Assembly: GCA_022013395.1 (NCBI GenBank)
Contig: JAKLQL010000438.1
Location: 1-17,491 of the forward strand
From: Acetobacterium sp.
Lineage (GTDB): Bacteria > Bacillota > Clostridia > Eubacteriales > Eubacteriaceae
DNA: 17,491 bases
Direction: 5' to 3'
The notes beneath the pieces were generated by a model. The model saw only the letters and a list, made by a program, of their open reading frames with translations. It was not told where the DNA came from and ran no database searches. A program made the translations under genes and the position numbers. Below are positions 1-7,963 of the stretch, piece by piece; positions within the stretch are counted from its first letter, which is position 1; each line of letters begins with the position of its first letter.

Positions 1-296
1 ACGAACAGAACGGGAAACATGAGCATCAAAAAGAAGGTATGACCAACCGAAAGGAATTGATCCAATCACTCAAAACCATTATTACCGAGAGTTCTGATGA
101 AGATGGCTGGGCAAATTTAGGGGAAGTCGGCTCCCGACTCAATAACCGCTATCCGGATTTTGACACCCGAAACTATGGTCACTCAAAACTGCGGCCACTG
201 ATATTATCACTGAATCAATTTGAAATTGAAGCCCGGAAAACCAGCAAAAATCAAAATTCTCACTACGTTGTTCGAAATAAAGCAAAGCAAAGGTAA
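1..296 (+). CDS. 3' end of an OST-HTH (LOTUS) domain protein, 5' truncated by the window
   Basis: The frame is open from base 3 to the TAA at 294-296, so the ATG at 39 is probably an internal methionine of a longer gene that starts upstream of the window. The visible 98 residues contain the pattern DGWANLGEVGSRL...YPDFDTRNYGHSKLRPLI, followed by a final YVVR strand. This is the typical OST-HTH/LOTUS fold, a winged-helix domain thought to bind RNA. In bacteria it is usually the C-terminal part of NYN-domain (PIN-like nuclease) proteins, so an upstream NYN domain is expected but cannot be seen. The corA-like gene starts only four bases after the stop, suggesting one transcript. The domain call is fairly sure; the overall function is inferred. 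Confidence 0.75.
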   Translation, partial: EQNGKHEHQKEGMTNRKELIQSLKTIITESSDEDGWANLGEVGSRLNNRYPDFDTRNYGHSKLRPLILSLNQFEIEARKTSKNQNSHYVVRNKAKQR

Positions 297-300
297 TCCC

Positions 301-1224
301 ATGTTGTTATATCGTCTTGAAAATGATACCTTGATGATTGATTCTCTCTCTCAAACAGGTATTACAATTGATCAAAAGCATTTATGTCTGACTGACTTTG
401 ATGAACTCCCCAGCATTAATGAACAATTAGGGATCAGTGACAAAATTGTCAAAGAGTGTATTCAAAATGGTGGATCGCGTTTGGAAAGTTATGATGGTTT
501 TGATTTCATCACCCTTCATCTGCCTGATGCCATTGTGCTGGATCACAAACCAAATCGGATCTGTATTTATTTTAGCGCAAATTTATTGGTTTTTATTTCT
601 GATCGCAGCGCTTTCATCAGCGATATTGTTGTCAACGCCCAAACTGAAGGCATTAAGATACCTACTCTAGGCAAATTTTTGCATTTGTTTTTTGATAAAC
701 TAACCATAGATGACCGGTTGGTTCTGGCATCCATTGAAGAGGAAATCTCCAGTTTGGAAGAAGAATTTATTGTCTCCATTAAAAAAGATTTGGCGGAATA
801 CCTGATTGCCTTTCGCAAACGGCTACTCAGTCTTAAGCAGTATTATGAACAGCTTTTAGAAATTTCGGAAGCGATTGAGGAAAACGAAAATAACCTGATT
901 GATAAAAAGGAACTGCGCTATTTTAAAATTCTTACCAACCGGATCAATCGCCTTTTTACTAATGTTTTAAACCTGAGGGATTATGGCACCCAGGTCCGGG
1001 AAGCCTATCAGGCGCAACTGGATATCAACCTGAACTATGTGATGAAAATCTTCACCGTTGTCACTTCCATTTTCCTACCACTTACCCTGATTGTCGGTTG
1101 GTATGGCATGAACCTCATGATGCCGGAATTCGATTGGAAATATGGTTATCCCTTTGTCATTTTCTTAAGCATTTCGGTTGCTGCCGGTACTCTGATATAC
1201 TTCAAAAAAAACAAGTGGTTTTAA
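301..1224 (+). CDS. corA: CorA-family divalent cation (Mg2+/Co2+) transporter
   Basis: A 307-residue protein with the CorA layout: a long soluble N-terminal part (about 1-240) with a charged helical stretch (about 140-235), then two C-terminal membrane segments (about 248-268 and 283-300). The signature YGMN stands at 268-271, right after the first membrane helix, followed by a short loop with MPEF. Family members form pentameric channels that let Mg2+ (sometimes Co2+ or Ni2+) into the cytoplasm. I chose ATG 301 because AAAGG lies just upstream and the N-terminus MLLYRLEND fits the family. The frame is open further upstream to 220 but that stretch overlaps the preceding gene. The ion cannot be told from sequence. 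Transcription probably ends at the hairpin just after the gene. Confidence 0.88.
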   Translation: MLLYRLENDTLMIDSLSQTGITIDQKHLCLTDFDELPSINEQLGISDKIVKECIQNGGSRLESYDGFDFITLHLPDAIVLDHKPNRICIYFSANLLVFISDRSAFISDIVVNAQTEGIKIPTLGKFLHLFFDKLTIDDRLVLASIEEEISSLEEEFIVSIKKDLAEYLIAFRKRLLSLKQYYEQLLEISEAIEENENNLIDKKELRYFKILTNRINRLFTNVLNLRDYGTQVREAYQAQLDINLNYVMKIFTVVTSIFLPLTLIVGWYGMNLMMPEFDWKYGYPFVIFLSISVAAGTLIYFKKNKWF

Positions 1225-1240
1225 TGTCCACGTTTTTTTT
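1204..1240. terminator. probable bidirectional intrinsic terminator between corA and the pucR-type gene
   Basis: A run of seven A (1204-1210), a short GTGG/CCAC stem (1215-1218 with 1228-1231) and a run of eight T (1233-1240) form a hairpin whose base is extended by A-T pairs. It lies across the end of corA and directly before the end of the convergent regulator. Read from either strand the stem is followed by a U tract, so it could serve both genes. The GC core is only four pairs, hence modest confidence. Confidence 0.45.
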
Positions 1241-1243
1241 CTT

Positions 1244-2590
1244 TCATTCTTTAGTAAAATAACTTTCAGCTCCCAAGTATGTAAGAATTTTAAATGATTG
1301 TAGTAGCGAAAATTTTGCTTCCATATCGTTCAAAGAGGTGTCAATAATTTCTTCTATTTTTTTGATGCGATATTTCATTGAGTTGCGATGAATTTGAAAA
1401 TGCTGGGAGGTTTTTGTCACATTGCCGTCATTCTGCAGATGGATAAACAAGTTATGACAATAGTTGGTTTTGTATTGCTGATCATAGGCTATTAAATCAA
1501 GTAATACCGGATTGCAGAAATCCTTTAAGTTAGTTTGATCTCCTGCCAGTTCAAGCAAGTGATAGAATGAGTATTCCTCATAATAAAAACGCTTCTCATC
1601 TGGATGGATGGACACCCCCAATTCCAACGCTTTAACCGATTGAGTATAGTGATTTTTAAGCCCTGCCAGCTCCTGGAAACAGGTGCTTATTCCGGCATTC
1701 ATTTCGTTACTTTTTAAAAATTCAACTAATTTATCTTCGGTGCTACTTGAAAACGGCTCTTTTTTGTCACTTAGCAAAAGTACGGTAATTTTATTCTGAT
1801 AAACGATTGATTTTTCAGTCCCTAATAAGCGATTGATGATGCCTCTGACATAACTCAAAGACATTCCATTTCCCACTTTTAATTCAGAACTAATTGTGAT
1901 AACAAATGCGTACTTTTTTGCATTTAAGTTCAGTTTTTTTGCCTGCCTTTGAATTGTTTCTTCTTTTGATATCTTCTCGCCCAGCATGTCCATCAGAAAA
2001 TGTTCAAACTCATTTTCAAATTGACTGCTCTGGACATTTTCCTTTTGCAGTTCACTGGCGACAATACTACATAAAAACTGGAGTAGTTCCAGATCCGCAT
2101 CTAAAAATATTTTATTCGATTCGACCACGGCAATATGACCAATGTTTTTTTCTTTGATTGTTAATTTATGGGCCATCCACCGGGTTGGCGAATAATCAAA
2201 ATGCTCAATGCAGGGAACCTCACTAGTGTAAAGCCGTTCAAAGACACCGCTGTCATTGAGTTTTTTAATGCGTTCATAGGCTTCAAATTCTTCTTCATGT
2301 TCAGTCGTGGGCCAGGACGGATCACCAACTTCGGCGTTCTGATTAAATGCCAGCACATTATAACCCATATCACTGACAAACATCGGATTTCCCAGCACCT
2401 CATAGCCGACATCAATGATGTGCTGGAGACCTCTACAAGATAAAAGAACCGCCACCAGTTTTGCTTTTTTTCGTTCGAAACTCCGTTTTTTTGAGAATAA
2501 GGTTTTGATCATTTGAGTCGGTTCCTGATCATCGGTAAGACTTTTCACCCGGATCCGATTCGAATTTTGCTTTTCTTTCATATCCATCAT
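1244..2590 (-). CDS. PucR/CdaR-family transcriptional regulator
   Basis: About 448 residues. The C-terminus holds the PucR-type helix-turn-helix (HTH_30), with DGNVTKTSQHFQIHRNSMKYRIKKIEEI shortly before the end. The central part (about residues 215-330) resembles the degenerate GGDEF-like domain of CdaR/PucR proteins. The N-terminal third looks like a small-molecule sensing region. Family members often activate neighbouring catabolic genes in response to a substrate. I chose ATG 2590 because AGCAGG lies just upstream and the promoter at 2638-2666 would start RNA near 2631. That leaves almost no leader for the in-frame GTG at 2623. The gene is divergent from the flavin oxidoreductase at 2792, its most likely target. 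The effector cannot be named. Confidence 0.85.
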   Translation of the reverse strand: MMDMKEKQNSNRIRVKSLTDDQEPTQMIKTLFSKKRSFERKKAKLVAVLLSCRGLQHIIDVGYEVLGNPMFVSDMGYNVLAFNQNAEVGDPSWPTTEHEEEFEAYERIKKLNDSGVFERLYTSEVPCIEHFDYSPTRWMAHKLTIKEKNIGHIAVVESNKIFLDADLELLQFLCSIVASELQKENVQSSQFENEFEHFLMDMLGEKISKEETIQRQAKKLNLNAKKYAFVITISSELKVGNGMSLSYVRGIINRLLGTEKSIVYQNKITVLLLSDKKEPFSSSTEDKLVEFLKSNEMNAGISTCFQELAGLKNHYTQSVKALELGVSIHPDEKRFYYEEYSFYHLLELAGDQTNLKDFCNPVLLDLIAYDQQYKTNYCHNLFIHLQNDGNVTKTSQHFQIHRNSMKYRIKKIEEIIDTSLNDMEAKFSLLQSFKILTYLGAESYFTKE

Positions 2591-2637
2591 TTTTAACCTG
2601 CTTTTTATAATTTTATGAACCACTTATTTTAGCTCAT

Positions 2638-2666
2638 ATTATACGCATTTAATGATTTAAAAGCAA
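2638..2666 (-). promoter_or_regulatory. sigma-70-type promoter of the pucR-type gene
   Basis: On the minus strand TTGCTT (2666-2661) and a perfect TATAAT (2643-2638) are separated by exactly 17 bases. The start of RNA would fall near 2631, about 40 bases before ATG 2590. The match to the vegetative consensus is very good; no experimental support. Confidence 0.65.
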
Positions 2667-2722
2667 ATCAATCCGTTGTCATTTTGCAAAAAAATTATTT
2701 AATTATTTTTGCTGTTTTGCCA

Positions 2723-2750
2723 TTGTTTTAAATCCCATTCCTGATAAAAT
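2723..2750 (+). promoter_or_regulatory. candidate promoter of the flavin oxidoreductase gene
   Basis: TTGTTT (2723-2728) and TAAAAT (2745-2750) are separated by 16 bases, placing the start of RNA near 2757 and leaving a short leader before the ATG at 2792. The -35 match is weak, as would be expected of an activator-dependent promoter. The divergent PucR-type regulator is a plausible activator. Confidence 0.35.
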
Positions 2751-2791
2751 TTACTTAAAGTAAACGATTTACAAATAGAAAGAGGTTTAGA

Positions 2792-4708
2792 ATGAATTCC
2801 AAATATGCAAAGATTTTCACCCCGATTAAAATTGGTAATATGATTGTAAAAAATCGGATTGAAACTGCCCCAGCCGCGCCTCGACTGGCTTCACCCGAAG
2901 GTCTGGTCACACCGGAGTTGATTGAGTGGACCCGGGCTCTGGCTAAAGGCGGTGCCGGGATTGTTACCGTCGGTATTTCCATGGTTACCCCACCCTTTGG
3001 ACACATGAATGGTTTCTGCGTCAATATTGGCGATGACAATGTGGTTCCCGGCTTAGCAGTACTGGTCGACACCGTTCATCGCTATGGCGCCAAGGCCTCC
3101 ATTGAGCTGGCCGGATTTGCCATGGGACACGATATGCCGGAGGAAGGTAAATCGCCGATTGACATGATGAGTCAGGAAGATATCGAAAATTGGATTACCC
3201 TCTTTGCCAATGCCGCCGAACGAGCGATGAAAGCCGGAATGGATATGGTGCTGATTCATGGCGGACATGGAATTCTTGTTAGCAACTTCTTCTCACCATT
3301 GTTCAACCACCGCACCGATAAATATGGTGGCAGCACTGAAAACAGAGCCCGGTTCGCTTGTGAATTATTCGATGCAATCCGCAGCAAGGTCGGTAATAAA
3401 CTGGCCATCGAATTTCGACTGAGTGCCGCTGAACTGGTTCCCGGCGGCGTGGAATTGGCCGAGACCATTGAATTCATTAAAATCATTCAGGACAAAATCG
3501 ATCTGGTTCACGTTTCCGCCGGGATGTTACTGGATGATGAAATGGTTCCGATCACCACCCAGCCCACCTATTTAAAACGAGGTTACAATGCCCACTATGC
3601 CGCCAGTATTAAAAAAGCCGCAGGAATTCACATTCCGGTAACAACCGTTGGCTCCATTGATCTGGACCTAGCGGCCGAAATTATCGAGAACGACGCCTCC
3701 GACATGTGTGCCATGATCCGCACCGTGATTGCCGATCCGACCAGCGTTAATAAAGCCCGCACCGGAAAGGAAGAAGAAACTCGCCCTTGTATCCGCTGTG
3801 TGCTCTGCCTGAACCGCACCCATGGCATGGAACCTCTTCGTGTTGCCTGTGCGGTTAATCCGAAAGCCGGTCGGGAATGTGAGTTAAAAGACGTTCCCGC
3901 GCTAGCAGATCATAAGAAAAAGGTGGTTGTCATCGGTGGTGGCCCGGCCGGTATGGAAGCCGCTCGAACAGCCGGCGATCGTGGCCATGAGGTGGTTCTT
4001 TTCGAAAAAAGCAATTGTCTGGGCGGCACCCTGCGCCTGGCGGTAGCCCCGGATTTTAAGGCCGATCTTAAAAATTATCTGGCTTGGGCTATTCGCATGA
4101 CCAGCCGTCACCCCCATGTTTCGCTTCGCTTATCCACCGAAGCAACCACCGAAAACATTATCGCGGAATCCCCGGATGCGCTTGTTATTGCTGTCGGTGC
4201 CCAGAGTAATATCCCCGCCATTCCCGGTTTGGACGGAATGGATGTGGTTTGGGTCGGTGATGTCGAATCTGGAACCGTTGAAGTTGGCCAAAATGTGGTT
4301 ATTGCCGGCGGCGGATTAACCGGATGTGAAACAGCTTTGGATCTGGCCCGAAAAGGCAAAACGGTGACCATTGTCGAAATGGTCAGTGAAAGGAAGATGC
4401 TTGACCCTTCACCAATTCCCATGACCGCTTTGCTGCAACTGCTCAAAAAGGCAAATGTAACCATTCTGGCCGAGCATAAGCTGATTAAGGCTACGGATCA
4501 TTCCGTTTTGATCGAAGGTAGTGATGGTGAAAAAGAAGTTATTTTTGATACCCTGATTCTTTCTCTGGGTGTTAAACCAAACCTGCTGGAAGTATCCAAA
4601 TTTGCCAATCTTGTTGATGATGTTTTCATTATCGGTGATTGTACCACCAGTCAGGGAACCCTTTATACTGCCACAACCGCCGGTTATAATGCCGGCTTGG
4701 ATATCTGA
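2792..4708 (+). CDS. NADH:flavin oxidoreductase / 2-enoate (dienoyl-CoA) reductase family protein
   Basis: 638 residues, the size and layout of the 2,4-dienoyl-CoA/enoate reductase branch of Old Yellow Enzymes. An FMN-binding TIM barrel (about 1-325) carries HGGHG at 156-160 followed by the family's SPLFNHRTDKYGGSTENRARF. Four cysteines for a 4Fe-4S cluster are at 333, 336, 339 and 353. A first Rossmann fold, GGGPAG (382-387), should bind FAD. A second, GGGLTG (near 505), should bind NAD(P)H, and a FAD-type IGDC motif lies near the C-terminus. Such cytoplasmic enzymes reduce C=C bonds conjugated to carboxyl or carbonyl groups. Two oddities: the usual H-A-G-R after the third strand reads L-A-G-F (106-109), and the cysteine spacing is CX2CX2CX13C. 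AGAGG precedes ATG 2792. The substrate is unknown; an aromatic or enoate acceptor is possible. Confidence 0.88.
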   Translation: MNSKYAKIFTPIKIGNMIVKNRIETAPAAPRLASPEGLVTPELIEWTRALAKGGAGIVTVGISMVTPPFGHMNGFCVNIGDDNVVPGLAVLVDTVHRYGAKASIELAGFAMGHDMPEEGKSPIDMMSQEDIENWITLFANAAERAMKAGMDMVLIHGGHGILVSNFFSPLFNHRTDKYGGSTENRARFACELFDAIRSKVGNKLAIEFRLSAAELVPGGVELAETIEFIKIIQDKIDLVHVSAGMLLDDEMVPITTQPTYLKRGYNAHYAASIKKAAGIHIPVTTVGSIDLDLAAEIIENDASDMCAMIRTVIADPTSVNKARTGKEEETRPCIRCVLCLNRTHGMEPLRVACAVNPKAGRECELKDVPALADHKKKVVVIGGGPAGMEAARTAGDRGHEVVLFEKSNCLGGTLRLAVAPDFKADLKNYLAWAIRMTSRHPHVSLRLSTEATTENIIAESPDALVIAVGAQSNIPAIPGLDGMDVVWVGDVESGTVEVGQNVVIAGGGLTGCETALDLARKGKTVTIVEMVSERKMLDPSPIPMTALLQLLKKANVTILAEHKLIKATDHSVLIEGSDGEKEVIFDTLILSLGVKPNLLEVSKFANLVDDVFIIGDCTTSQGTLYTATTAGYNAGLDI

Positions 4709-4789
4709 TCTATGAACTAAATGACGACCGTGATTTTCATTGCCGTACTGTTGAAACGCGCTTGTCTCAAATCATTTCTTTAACAACTG

Positions 4790-4823
4790 ACAGGAAACGC
4801 ACCATTGCGTTTCCTGTTTTTTT
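4790..4823 (+). terminator. intrinsic terminator after the flavin oxidoreductase
   Basis: A perfect 12-bp stem (ACAGGAAACGCA at 4790-4801 with its complement at 4806-4817) closes a four-base CCAT loop and runs directly into seven T (4817-4823). This is a textbook Rho-independent terminator. Confidence 0.93.
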
Positions 4824-4873
4824 AATTGTTGCAACTATCTTAATTTCATATCTTAATTCACAAAATAAAACGC

Positions 4874-4902
4874 TTGCATTATTATTCATGATCATGTATT
4901 AT
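4874..4902 (+). promoter_or_regulatory. candidate promoter for the panG-panBCD transcript
   Basis: TTGCAT (4874-4879) and TATTAT (4897-4902) are separated by 17 bases, giving a start near 4909. It lies just downstream of the terminator of the previous gene and is the best vegetative promoter in the gap. A TATAAT at 5085-5090 is a weaker alternative because no -35 box stands at the right distance. Confidence 0.5.
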
Positions 4903-5097
4903 ACCCACATGGTGGCATCTATATGAGCTGCACATGACTAACGCATAAACTTTTATTTTTATTTTTATTTTTATTTAAATTTAAATACTAATAATACTAC
5001 TAATAAAAATAACAACAATAATATAAAAACCTGCTCTAATCCCTGGTGATAGAGACTGAATAACGCTACACTATTTTGCATTTTTATAATGCAGTTT

Positions 5098-5141
5098 AGG
5101 TCTTTTTGCAGTTGTTAATTTCAGTGCAAAGGACCTTTTTT
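5098..5141 (+). terminator. terminator-like hairpin in the leader before the DUF2520 gene (possible attenuator)
   Basis: AGGTC (5098-5102) pairs with GACCT (5132-5136). The stem continues with a G-U pair, three A-U pairs, one bulged T and GCA/TGC, about 12 pairs in all, around a loop of roughly 14 bases. It runs into six T (5136-5141). It has the form of an intrinsic terminator yet lies some 90 bases before a start codon and downstream of a promoter, the arrangement expected of transcription attenuation. Confidence 0.6.
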
Positions 5142-5228
5142 CTTTGCTCAGAATAACAACCCAGGTTTGCGTAACATGTGTGTTCTGCTATTTATCGGAA
5201 CCATCAAATAATATTCTAGGTGAAACAC

Positions 5229-6086
5229 ATGAAAATCGGATTTATTGGCGCCGGCAAAGTCGGCACATCCCTGGGCATATTTTTCAAAAATAATGGATTA
5301 TCCTTGTCGGGTTATTTCAGCCGCAGTGAGTCTTCGTCTCAAAACGCCGCTGACTTGACCGAATCTTGCCCTTTTTCTGACATTTCCGCCCTCATCAAAG
5401 CAAGCAATCTTGTTTTTATTACCACCGGTGATGATCAGATTTCTTCAGTCGTCAACCAAATCGCTCAATTGTCTTGCTTAACAGAAAACCATACCCTGGT
5501 CCATACCAGCGGTGCCCTGTCCACCGATCTCTTTGACTCCATTAAAACAACAGGGTGTGGCTTATGTTCCCTTCATCCGATTATGAGTTTTTCTGACATC
5601 ATCAACGCTGCCCAAAATCTCAGTTCAACCGTATTTACCCTGGAAGGCAACGAAAAGGGTTTGGCTGATGTAGAAAAAATCCTTGAGATCACAGAGAACC
5701 CTTACTTTATCATCAACAAGGAACATAAGGTTCTCTATCACGCAGCCGCCTGCATTTTATCAAACTATCTGGTGACTCTGATGGATTCCGGTTTTGAACT
5801 GCTCAAAGCCACCGGTATTGCCGAGGATCAGATCACCAAGGCATTTATGCCACTAATCACCGCCACCCTGGGAAACATTGAAAGCTCTGGAACCGTCAAT
5901 GCGCTCACTGGCCCTCTGGTACGCGGCGATGAAAACACCATCTCCAAACACGTAGAGGCCATTAAAACCCAGACCCCCGATTTTTTAACCCTTTACCAGA
6001 CCATGGGGCTGGCCACCATCGATATGATTAAAGACAACCGAATCGACACCGAAAAATATGATCAATTAACAAAAATTCTAAGTTAA
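5229..6086 (+). CDS. panG: Rossmann-like DUF2520 protein, probable PanG-type ketopantoate reductase
   Basis: 285 residues. The N-terminus MKIGFIGAGKVGTSLG is a dinucleotide-binding GxGxxG fold (1-30). The C-terminal half, with HAAACILSNYLVTLMDSGFELLKATG and ALTGPLVRGDENTISKH, matches the DUF2520 helical domain. From family knowledge, proteins of this type next to pan genes act as a ketopantoate reductase (PanG), making pantoate from ketopantoate with NAD(P)H. The location directly before panB, panC and panD and the absence of a panE here support this; the enzymatic role remains inferred. Start: ATG 5229 is preceded by AGGTGA at good spacing. The GTG at 5220 is part of that ribosome site, so I reject it. 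A structured 184-base gap separates it from panB. Confidence 0.8.
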   Translation: MKIGFIGAGKVGTSLGIFFKNNGLSLSGYFSRSESSSQNAADLTESCPFSDISALIKASNLVFITTGDDQISSVVNQIAQLSCLTENHTLVHTSGALSTDLFDSIKTTGCGLCSLHPIMSFSDIINAAQNLSSTVFTLEGNEKGLADVEKILEITENPYFIINKEHKVLYHAAACILSNYLVTLMDSGFELLKATGIAEDQITKAFMPLITATLGNIESSGTVNALTGPLVRGDENTISKHVEAIKTQTPDFLTLYQTMGLATIDMIKDNRIDTEKYDQLTKILS

Positions 6087-6102
6087 ACATCTAACAATGA
6101 TT

Positions 6103-6210
6103 GCTTTACGTTCAGTTTCCACAAACAATTGTGTAACGTGTAGGCGAACAGTCGATAGCCTGTACGATGTACAGTGTAACAATTGTTTCGTGCGAAACTG
6201 ATCGCAAAGC
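6103..6210 (+). ncRNA. large hairpin in the panB leader, candidate cis-regulatory RNA
   Basis: Bases 6103-6132 pair almost continuously with 6179-6210. GCTTT pairs with AAAGC; single A-C and U-U mismatches flank a CG/CG step; TCAGTTTC pairs with GAAACTGA; CAC pairs with GTG between two bulged C (6189 and 6193); AAACAATTGT pairs with ACAATTGTTT. Inside, CGTGTAGGC (6137-6145) can pair with GCCTGTACG (6158-6166) using two G-U pairs. A competing perfect hairpin, CTGTAC/GTACAG (6160-6165 with 6169-6174), uses part of the same bases. No U tract follows. A pan-type leader motif is known upstream of pan genes in Firmicutes, but I cannot confirm from memory that this matches it. Confidence 0.5.
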
Positions 6211-6270
6211 TAATGGCACCTCCGTTAATAACCATCCGTAATTAAAATTTATAAACAAAGGAAGATCACA

Positions 6271-7107
6271 ATGAAAAACAAATTTACTGTCAGCTCATTT
6301 TTACAAGCCAAAGCAAACAAGGAAAAAATTACCATGCTCACCGCCTATGATTATTCCATGGCCAAAATTGTCAACGATGCCGGCATCGATTCCATTCTGG
6401 TCGGCGATTCCCTGGGCATGGTTGTTCAGGGCTATGAATCTACCCTGGAAGTGACCATGGACGATATGGTTTACCACTGCAGAGCAGTGGCCCGGGGAGC
6501 TGAAAATGCCCTGATCGTCGGTGATATGCCATTCTTATCCTATCATATGTCGGTGGAAGATGTGGTTCGCAATGCTGGCCGATTGATTCAGGAAGGCAAG
6601 GCTCATGCCGTAAAGCTTGAAGGCGGTGTGGATCAGGTTGAAAATGTTAAGGCGATTGTGAAAGCGCAGATCCCGGTGATGGGACATATCGGTCTGACGC
6701 CCCAATCGGTCAACATGTTCGGTGGCTTTAAGGTTCAGGGCAAGGACATTTCCCAAGCTCAAAAGGTCATTGATGATGCCATAGCTCTTGAGGCCGCCGG
6801 TGCCTTTGCCATCGTTCTGGAAGGCATTCCCGAAAAACTGGCAACGTTGATTACTGAAAAAATCTCAATCCCCACCATTGGCATCGGCGCCGGCCGTTAC
6901 TGTGACGGTCAGGTTCTGGTTATCCATGATTTATTGGGAATGTATTCCGGCCAGTCTCCCAAATTCTCCAAACGCTATGCCACCTTGAATGAAACCATCA
7001 ACGAATCAGTCAAAGCCTATGTGACCGAAGTGAAAGCGGCACAGTTCCCGGAAGAAAAGCATACCTTCACCATCGATGATGCCATTATCTCAGAATTGAC
7101 AAAATAG
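6271..7107 (+). CDS. panB: 3-methyl-2-oxobutanoate hydroxymethyltransferase (ketopantoate hydroxymethyltransferase)
   Basis: 278 residues, normal for PanB. It transfers a hydroxymethyl group from 5,10-methylene-tetrahydrofolate to 2-oxoisovalerate, giving ketopantoate, the first step to pantothenate. Family motifs are present: [27 protein letters not shown] with the metal-binding Asp46, VGDMPF with Asp85, VKLEGG (115-119), GHIGLTPQS and LEGIPE. The enzyme is a cytoplasmic TIM barrel, usually a decamer. AAAGGAAG precedes ATG 6271. The stop codon directly abuts the panC start, so the two are translationally coupled. Its message carries the long hairpin of 6103-6210 just upstream, which may control it. 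Confidence 0.97.
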   Translation: MKNKFTVSSFLQAKANKEKITMLTAYDYSMAKIVNDAGIDSILVGDSLGMVVQGYESTLEVTMDDMVYHCRAVARGAENALIVGDMPFLSYHMSVEDVVRNAGRLIQEGKAHAVKLEGGVDQVENVKAIVKAQIPVMGHIGLTPQSVNMFGGFKVQGKDISQAQKVIDDAIALEAAGAFAIVLEGIPEKLATLITEKISIPTIGIGAGRYCDGQVLVIHDLLGMYSGQSPKFSKRYATLNETINESVKAYVTEVKAAQFPEEKHTFTIDDAIISELTK

Positions 7108-7953
7108 ATGATGAAGATTGCCAAAACAATAACTGAATTAAAGGTCTTTCTTGACGAAGTCGATCGGGATCAAACCATTGGTTTTGTCCCCACCATGGGT
7201 TATCTCCATGAAGGTCACCTTTCGTTAATTAAAGAAGCACATGGTCATAATGACGTAACCGTTGTGAGTATTTTTGTCAATCCCACCCAGTTCGCTCCCG
7301 GCGAAGATCTGGATGCCTACCCCCGGGATTTTGAACGGGATGCCCGGCTTGCTGAATCTGCTGGTACCGAGATCCTGTTTTTCCCCAATGCGGGTGAAAT
7401 CTATCCCACCGATTCTTCCACCTTTGTGGAAGTTGAAGGAAACATTACCAAAAAACTCTGCGGCCAATCCCGTCCTACCCATTTTAAAGGGGTTACCACG
7501 GTTGTGAACCTTTTGTTCAACCTGATCAACCCCGACAATGCCTACTTTGGTCAGAAGGACGCCCAACAGGTTGCCGTGATTAAAAAAATGGTTCGGGATT
7601 TACACCTGACTGTCACGATCGTGGTCTGCCCGATTGTCCGGGAAGTCGATGGCTTAGCACTCAGTTCCCGAAATGTATTTCTGAATCTGGCAGAACGAAG
7701 CCAGGCACTGGTTCTTAGCCAATCTTTGTCTGAAGCCAAAGTCCTTTATCAATCCGGCGAAACCAGGGTCAAAACCTTAAAAGAAAAGATCGTCAACCAC
7801 ATTAATACCATGCCCCTGGCTACTATTGATTATGTCGACATTCTGGATTTTGAAACCCTGGAAGACATCACAACCATCACTTCTCTCGCCCTGGCTGCCG
7901 TGGCGGTGCGCTTTGGCAAAACGCGGCTGATTGATAATATTATTTTAGACTAA
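7108..7953 (+). CDS. panC: pantothenate synthetase (pantoate--beta-alanine ligase)
   Basis: 281 residues, typical length. It joins pantoate and beta-alanine using ATP, through a pantoyl-adenylate. The nucleotidyltransferase motif HEGH (34-37) lies in [14 protein letters not shown]. Also present are the pantoate site FVNPTQF, the GQKDAQQ loop and the LSSRN motif that stands for KMSKS. The gene starts immediately after the panB stop with two tandem ATG codons (7108 and 7111); either could be used. It sits between panB and panD in one operon. Confidence 0.97.
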   Translation: MMKIAKTITELKVFLDEVDRDQTIGFVPTMGYLHEGHLSLIKEAHGHNDVTVVSIFVNPTQFAPGEDLDAYPRDFERDARLAESAGTEILFFPNAGEIYPTDSSTFVEVEGNITKKLCGQSRPTHFKGVTTVVNLLFNLINPDNAYFGQKDAQQVAVIKKMVRDLHLTVTIVVCPIVREVDGLALSSRNVFLNLAERSQALVLSQSLSEAKVLYQSGETRVKTLKEKIVNHINTMPLATIDYVDILDFETLEDITTITSLALAAVAVRFGKTRLIDNIILD

Positions 7954-7963
7954 GAGGTACGTC

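Larger units (their letters stand above)
4824..5228 (+). other. about 400-base AT-rich non-coding leader region upstream of the pantothenate genes
   Basis: No credible coding frame is visible. From left to right it holds a good promoter (4874-4902), a low-complexity TTTTTA tract (4951-4977) running into TTTAAATTTAAAT, an A/T-rich stretch with few G or C to about 5028, a small perfect hairpin (TGCATT/AATGCA, 5077-5093), and a terminator-like hairpin (5098-5141). If the promoter is used, the DUF2520-panBCD message would carry a leader of about 320 nt. I could not match it to a riboswitch class I know. Confidence 0.5.

Noticed and set aside
220..300. Upstream start for the CorA gene at 220
   Set aside because: It lies inside the OST-HTH gene in another frame; ATG 301 has its own ribosome site and a family-like N-terminus.
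2591..2623. GTG start at 2623 for the PucR-type regulator
   Set aside because: The predicted RNA start near 2631 leaves only about eight leader bases, and a better ribosome site precedes ATG 2590.
4951..4986. TTTTTA tract as a tandem repeat element
   Set aside because: Only about four imperfect units in an AT-rich gap; ordinary low-complexity DNA is the simplest reading.
5040..5141. T-box or known riboswitch in the pan operon leader
   Set aside because: The T-box core AGGGTGG is absent and no aptamer core I know is recognisable; kept only as an unassigned leader.
5077..5141. Separate small RNA of about 45 nt from TATAAT at 5085
   Set aside because: The -10 match is good but no -35 box lies at the right distance, so a dedicated promoter is not supported.
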